DNA from: Pelobates cultripes
Lineage: Eukaryota > Chordata > Amphibia > Anura > Pelobatidae
DNA: 64,000 bases
Assembly: GCA_933207985.1 (NCBI GenBank)
Contig: OW240912.1
Span: 196,079,082-196,143,081 of the forward strand
Reading direction: 5' to 3'
The notes under the pieces are model-generated. The model saw nothing but the letters and a program-made list of their open reading frames with translations, searched no databases and had not been told where the DNA came from. The position numbers were made by a program, and so were the translations under genes. Every line of letters begins with the position of its first letter. The stretch's first letter is position 1. Below, one piece after another: positions 58,600-64,000 of the stretch.

Positions 58600-59110
58600 A
58601 TTTTGATGTATTGTATGTGTGAGGGGTGCAGTGTGTGTGTGTGTGAAGGGTGCAGTGTGTGTGTGTTTAAGAGGGGTGCTGTGTGCGAGGGTGTTTCTAT
58701 CTGCCGTCACATTCTAGGTTTCTAATTTTCTTTGTCTGTTAACTCACTGAGGATTATTTTATATATTATATATGTGTGTGTGTGTGTGTGGGAGGGTGCT
58801 GTGTGTGAGTGTGAGGGTGCTGTCTGTCTGAGGGAGCTGTGTCTGTCTGAAGGTGCTGTGTGTGTCTGAAGGTGCTGTGTGTGTGTGTGTGTGGGTGCAG
58901 TGTGTGTCTGTGGGTGCTGTGTGTCTGGGCGCTGTGTGTGTCTGGACGCTGTGTGTGTCTGTGGGCACTGTGTGTGTTTGGGGGTGCTGTGTGTGTCTGG
59001 GGGTACTGTGTGTGTCTGGGTGCTGTGTGTTCTGGGGGTGCTGTGTGTGTCTGGGGGTGCTGTGTGTGTTTGGGGGTGCTGTGTGTGTCTGGGGGTGCTG
59101 TGTGTGTCTG
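58600..59110. repeat. GT-rich minisatellite (right part)
   Basis: Units near gtgctgtgtgtgtctgggg, about 20-24 bp, continuing the repeat domain of hAT element A after the Tc1 insertion. Confidence 0.85.
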
Positions 59111-59187
59111 GGGATGATGTTATATCCCCCCCTCGGGTTTCCATGGAGGAGGGAGCCATGCTGTCTTCCCTGGTGGTCCTAGTGGTG

Positions 59188-59267
59188 AGAGTGAACTCTA
59201 GCCAGCAGGCTAGAGTTCACTCTTGCAAGATCTGAGCGTTGCCACGGTAACCACCGCAACGCTCAGA
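59188..59267. other. two strong hairpins near the end of hAT element A
   Basis: Perfect 16-bp arms at 59188-59203 and 59208-59223 around agca, followed by 11-bp arms at 59231-59241 and 59257-59267 around a 15-nt loop. Subterminal hairpins of this kind are common in non-autonomous hAT elements. Confidence 0.8.
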
Positions 59268-59766
59268 CCTAGCAAGAGGACCCAGGGGAGCTGCTGGCTA
59301 GAGCTGCCCGGGTCCTCTCCTGCCTCCCTCACTCCCCAGCCGGCGGCCGCATCTCTTTGATCTCCCCACCGGCCCACGAAGGCACACAGCAGGGGCTGGC
59401 AGGGGAGATTCTGTGACTGCCCGATGGCCAGTCCGGGCCTGGCCATCACTGATTTACAGTACTAGAGAACACATATGATTAGCAGTGTTTCTAAGGCGTT
59501 TCTTACGGTTATAACGATTATAATTTACATAGAGCCAATATTTGCTGCAGTCCAATAAAAACAAATTGAAGGGGTCTTAAAATTCAGTTTTGTAGAGAAA
59601 AAGAACAATAATTCATTTAGATGTATGTACTTGTTTCTGAATATTTGGAAAATTCCATCCCTCGAAAACATCAGACAATGTTGTCACACTTTTGCATTAG
59701 TATTACTCATTATTATATCGCAGAGGCACATTAATGTCAAATTGATATACACTACATTTCATATTT

Positions 59767-60060
59767 AAAGGGACACTATAATGAAGAAAACAACTTTAGC
59801 TTAATAAAGCAGTTTTGGTGTACACATGCCCTGCACTCTCACTGCTTAATTCTCTGCTATTTAGTAGTTAAATCACTTTGTTCATACAGCTCTAGGCACA
59901 CCAGTCTACATGTGACTTACACAGCTTTCCTAAAATTCAGATAGCTGAAAATAATTAGTAAGGATATGGACTAATCCAGAAGAACAGAAGATACACCTCC
60001 CATTACTCTTATCCCATTTCATTTTACATGAAATTGTATGCTGTTTTTAATCTCCCCAAG
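59767..60060 (+). repeat. common interspersed repeat, copy 2
   Basis: Starts aaagggacactataatg and shares ordered blocks with 24641-24900 (agcttaat/gatt, gtgtaca/gtatag, ccctgcactctcactgct). Confidence 0.55.
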
Positions 60061-61044
60061 CAAAGGAAATTTTAAACAAACAGTAGTAAAGTAATTCGCT
60101 GCAGAATTAACTGCAAAGAGCAATTAGCGCTTCATTAATATGCAAATGTGGTCCACTGCAAATTCATCTATTTATGAGGGTTTAAATATGCAAACATTGC
60201 TGAACATCAGATCCAGATGCTTTTATTTACTTTGAAATTGTGGGCCTTAGTTAATAATGTTGTTGACTGAAATACACAGCATCTACAAAAATTTTTCATT
60301 CTAGCTAAAATAACGATACAAATAAATCTACTTATTTAACATTACTTTTCATTTTCATCAATAACATAGAAGATACTTAAAACGTTACAGACATTCTTAC
60401 AAAATGATATTATTCTGAGACTTCATAAATAACCTTCGATAATGTCTATAATAGCTTAAAATATCTGCCTCCGTACCTATGCTTTTGATTTTGGGCGGGT
60501 TGTGGGCACATATGTTATCGTTCTTCTAGTTACTCTTGACACTTGGCCTTGGATTTGTAACTATGGCAGTTGGAAGGGAGCAAAACCATTCTGATAACAG
60601 ACATATCTGAGCAACATTGTCTTTCAGCAAAAAAGAACTCTGAGATTTCCCACAGGATCTATGATTCCATTCACATAGAATAAGCTGTTTTGGTCTATTG
60701 TGAGAGGTGGGTGGAGTACTCCAGCATTTGCCTAATTCCAAGCTGCCTAGACTTACCGTCTGGACACCATGTAGTATTGGAAACAAACTATTGTCTAATT
60801 TTGATTATTGTCAATAGCCATTCACTCCTAGTATTGCTTCCTGATAGACACTTTTCAAGAATCCAGAGATTGATCGCACACTTGCGAATCAGAGTTGCTA
60901 GCTTCAGAACTCTGGTTCTGGGAGAAACACATTGTTATGATACGGTACTAACTAAACAGAAAAGACTGAAAATCCCACTGCTGTGGTTACTGCCTTCTCC
61001 TAGCATACTCCTAGCATATTAGCATTCACTATACTACCAGACCA
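60061..61044. other. no gene recognised
   Basis: A+T-rich to mixed composition; nothing supported. Confidence 0.5.
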
Positions 61045-61061
61045 AGCGCTCTGAAATTCTA

Positions 61062-61736
61062 TTTTTTTATTTTTATTTTTTTATTATCAATATCAGTTTA
61101 TTGTGAAGAAAAGATTGAAAGCAGATACAAATTTGTAACAAGATACAAAAAGTTTCATACATAACAGCAGTTGTCACAATGCATTACATAGCATTCCCGA
61201 GCCATTGTTGGACTCCCTTCTACCAGTATTTTTTATTATTGTGTGAAAGACCCCCTAAGTGGGCCATGGAAAGAGAAGGAGACCAGTTCGGGGTCCAGAG
61301 TTTATCACTTAATGCTAGCTATAGGGCTCACGCCCAGTGGATTATAATAGATTCTGACTAACATTTTACATTCGCCTTTTCCATATGCTCGTAATGTCTC
61401 AACCTGTCCCCTTATGTGTGAAACGCACCCAGGGAGACTAGAGTAGTGTGTATCACAGAATGTTTGAGTAGAGAAGAATAGCAAGGTGGGGAAAAGGAGA
61501 GGGAGAGGAGACAAGCGATGGGGCTTGGTTTGGTTTTCTAGATTTGTGCCTATCATATAGCATCAGGGTGTGGTAAGAGTAGATTTTATGCCTTCTCGTG
61601 AGATGCTGTGCTCTGCACAGCAGGTATCGAGCGCGCTGTCACTGGGCTACAGGAACTCATGTCATGGCCTCCGTCTTCATTCGGGTACGTGTGCTGGGGT
61701 CCAATAGGACATTTAACCATTCACTGGCGGTAATTT
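61062..61736 (-). mobile_element. 5'-truncated LINE (retroposon) with 17-bp duplication
   Basis: agcgctctgaaattcta occurs at 61045-61061 and 61737-61753. The 675-bp insert begins on the plus strand with T/A-rich tttttttatttttattttt, which is an A-rich tail on the minus strand preceded by caataaactgatattg, a plausible polyadenylation region. No coding domain is present, so it is likely an L1-type 3' end; a processed non-coding transcript is the alternative. Confidence 0.8.
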
Positions 61737-61899
61737 AGCGCTCTGAAATTCTACCACCCGGTCACCTATCTATGCAGGTTATATTCTCCTGAGCAGCCAA
61801 CCCAGGACATACGCATAGAACTGTTCATTGGCTGGGAACTGACCCATGGCCAGTCAAACCTTTAACTTCGTGGTGATCCTACATCATGAAGATGATCTT

Positions 61900-62150
61900 G
61901 GAGCTATTTTAAAATACCACAAATGTGGGGTTTACTGAGGGAGAAATTTATATTTTGGGGTATTTTGTTAAGGCCCCCTGTAGTCAGATTAGCGGTACTT
62001 GATCTAGTTATCTCCCAGAAACACCAGATGCACCTGTGTGGAATCTGCATTGTTTTAGTTAATGACCCCCATGCTGGTGGTCTGTGTATAAATGTGGGCA
62101 CTGTAGCCCAATAAAGGATGCCTGATTTCACTCTTCATCAAATTTTGGGG
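61900..62150 (+). other. possible LTR promoter/polyadenylation segment
   Basis: tataaatg at 62087 and aataaagg at 62111 lie 24 bp apart, a compact spacing seen in retroviral-type LTRs. No LTR boundaries or duplication were found, so this is weak. Confidence 0.25.
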
Positions 62151-63084
62151 GGCTATATCACTGAATGTTCAGCGAGAATAGGAGAGAGACTTTGGTGGAA
62201 ATAATGTGGTTGAGTTATCTTATCTTTAATTCAATTTGGTGTATAAACTAAGCAAGTATCAGATGAAGTCACTGCATATGAAAGTCCTTTAGTAAAAAAC
62301 ACATGAACAACAGGACACAACACTACAGCGCTCAATGTATTAATGAATCATGTTTATAGGTCACTTCAATAAGGGATTTTTATTTGCATGGAGCTACTTC
62401 ATCAGATAATCACTTCCTTTAAACATTGGATGCCCAGGCAAAGTATCTACCTATTTATCTAACTTTGGACATAAGGCTCTGTCAAAAACAATGGTAATTA
62501 GAGTGTGCAGAGCTGTGTCACAAATACATCTTCAATATAGCAAAGCTCCTAAATATGTAAGTTTAAACTTTGAGGAGTATAATTTGTTAAGAAAGCAGTC
62601 CAACCTCCAGAGCATAAAAAAGATAAAGGGAAGACTATAATGAATAATAAAGACTAATAAAGACTAAAAGTGATTTAAATAAGCAAAATGGGAGCAGTCA
62701 CCAATAAAATATGCCCACTGTATCCATTGATTCTTATGGTGATTGCACTAATTTTAGTACTTTAGACCAGTTTTTAGAACAAAACACATTGAGAAATCCC
62801 CCACCCAATATGTTTTATTCATATGTTTCAGGATTCATTTTGGTAGCTGATGTAGCAAACACCAGGTGAATCTACCCAACCAAACCATACTAAACAGATA
62901 TGAGTTTAGAGCATGTCTGTTCACGTTTATATATTTATCCTACATGAAGCTGTATCAAAGTGCACCAGGATAAAGCAAGGTTGTATCATCTTAAATTTCG
63001 TGAAGGCGTATGAAACTAGCACCAGCATATGAAGTCTGAGACTTACTAAACATTTTAAATATCTGAAAAACTTTAATTCCTTAA
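62151..63084. other. no gene recognised
   Basis: A+T-rich; no supported feature. Confidence 0.5.
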
Positions 63085-63480
63085 AAGGCCACTTAAGTCA
63101 CCTGGCCACTTAGTGTCGATTGCCAATTCACCTGCCCATTAAACCATTCAAGGTAAAACTGCTGTTTTCAGAAAAGTTTAAACACACCTCCAGTGTGACT
63201 GTCACACTGACAGTAATGGAGGAGTGCCCTCTGCAATGACTGTCACATGATGCAGAAGCCCCCATAGGAAAGCATTGATTGAATAAGTGCTGCATGTGCA
63301 TCAGGTCTCCAGTGGTTTTCTATGAAGAGCACTGGATTGGAGCACGCCAAAGGAGGCCATGTCTCCTCCATGACTTTGTGGGAAGAGGAGTGTTAAGGCA
63401 TCCTCTCCACTGGAAAAAGGTGGGAGGTGTGGCATATAACTACGGATAGGGTCACAAAAGAAATAGAAATATAGGTTTAG
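63085..63480. repeat. probable interspersed repeat
   Basis: Starts near ccttaaaaggccacttaagtcacctggccac and contains short direct and inverted repeats (gtgtgactgtcacactgacag). The style matches other non-autonomous DNA repeats in the window; its family is unknown. Confidence 0.4.
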
Positions 63481-64000
63481 GCTTTAGTGTTCATTTAATT
63501 TACACATGTCAATAACAAGTTAATTTTATTTTGCTTGAATTTATATTGTTCACTTGGAATGTAGTCAACACAATGACACATTATAATAATGTTTCCTCAG
63601 GAAAGTTCAGAGTAGGAACTAAAACATTAACCTCTGTATTGTTGGATATAATAAAGTAAGATTTTTTTTATTTTGGAATCCCATACTGAGCACCGGGTAT
63701 CAAGTATTATCTATATTGTGATAAAGTACATGGTATTGTATGGGATGATGTGTATATTTCCTCTGTATTTTTTTAAAGAGGTGTATGATATTTTACCCCA
63801 GGGTGTGTATGTGTTGTTTGCAACATAATGAATAGTTAGATGTCAGGCCCTCTAGTGGAGTATTCAGAGAGTAGTGCAGGCCGGTGCACCACTATGCAGT
63901 TTACAGAGAACTGGGAGAAAAAGTCCAGGCCAGGAGTTCAGACTGATTCAACCCAGTGCTCAGCTGCAAGTAATCAGCTGCAGTAAAGGTAATAAATCCC
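63481..64000. other. no gene recognised
   Basis: A+T-rich, then a mixed-composition edge; nothing supported. Confidence 0.5.

Overview
The window looks like vertebrate nuclear DNA and most probably comes from a frog (anuran amphibian). That placement rests on the mix of mobile elements: Tc1/mariner, several hAT families, L1-type and Rex1/CR1-type LINEs, a Penelope-like element, a DIRS tyrosine-recombinase retroelement, and TTAA-flanked DNA elements in an A+T-rich background. It is inference; no species-diagnostic gene is present. I see no intact host gene. The only host-like coding trace is one degenerate C2H2 zinc finger at the left edge. Almost everything else is mobile elements, their relics and tandem repeats.

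Layout. 1-2963: zinc-finger trace, a hairpin-forming 73-bp minisatellite, the 3' end of a hAT element inserted at the start codon of a Tc1 transposase, and an older Tc1 relic. 3985-8766: an internally deleted L1-type LINE with a 16-bp target duplication, itself holding a 1.4-kb TTAA-flanked element (6255-7660). 8783-11162: little recognisable. 11163-21084: a roughly 10-kb minus-strand hAT (Ac/ZBED-like) element with a broken transposase and two large tandem arrays (91 bp x 11 and about 142 bp x 24), into which a hAT-Charlie derivative (12932-13970, 8-bp duplication) has jumped. 22334-23460: L1 ORF1 fragment. 25070-27085: Rex1/CR1-type LINE. 27237-27771: LTR-like unit with a 5-bp duplication. 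27777-30985: mostly featureless A+T-rich DNA.

30990-49330 is the centrepiece. One reverse-oriented TTAA element appears to have been broken into five pieces by a Penelope-like element (itself hit by a DD37E Tc1/mariner), a DD34E Tc1 (itself hit by a 1-kb solo LTR), a LINE fragment and a 5501-bp DIRS element. The DIRS element has a complete architecture: gag-like ORF, RT/RNase H, tyrosine recombinase, inverted ends, and an internal complementary region that fixes both ends to the base. The Penelope region carries a hammerhead-like ribozyme motif and four near-perfect 17-19-bp palindromes with CACGTG-like centres.

53098-59441 is a second three-level nest: a hAT element with an 8-bp duplication contains a Tc1 copy, which contains another hAT element with its own 8-bp duplication and a long TG-rich satellite interrupted by a 100-N assembly gap. 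59450-64000 is mostly unremarkable, with a 5'-truncated retroposon (17-bp duplication) and two common interspersed repeats.

The elements do not form a pathway. Autonomous-type coding regions (DIRS, the DD37E mariner, the Penelope-like element) sit beside dead or non-autonomous relatives, and the nesting order gives a relative insertion chronology.
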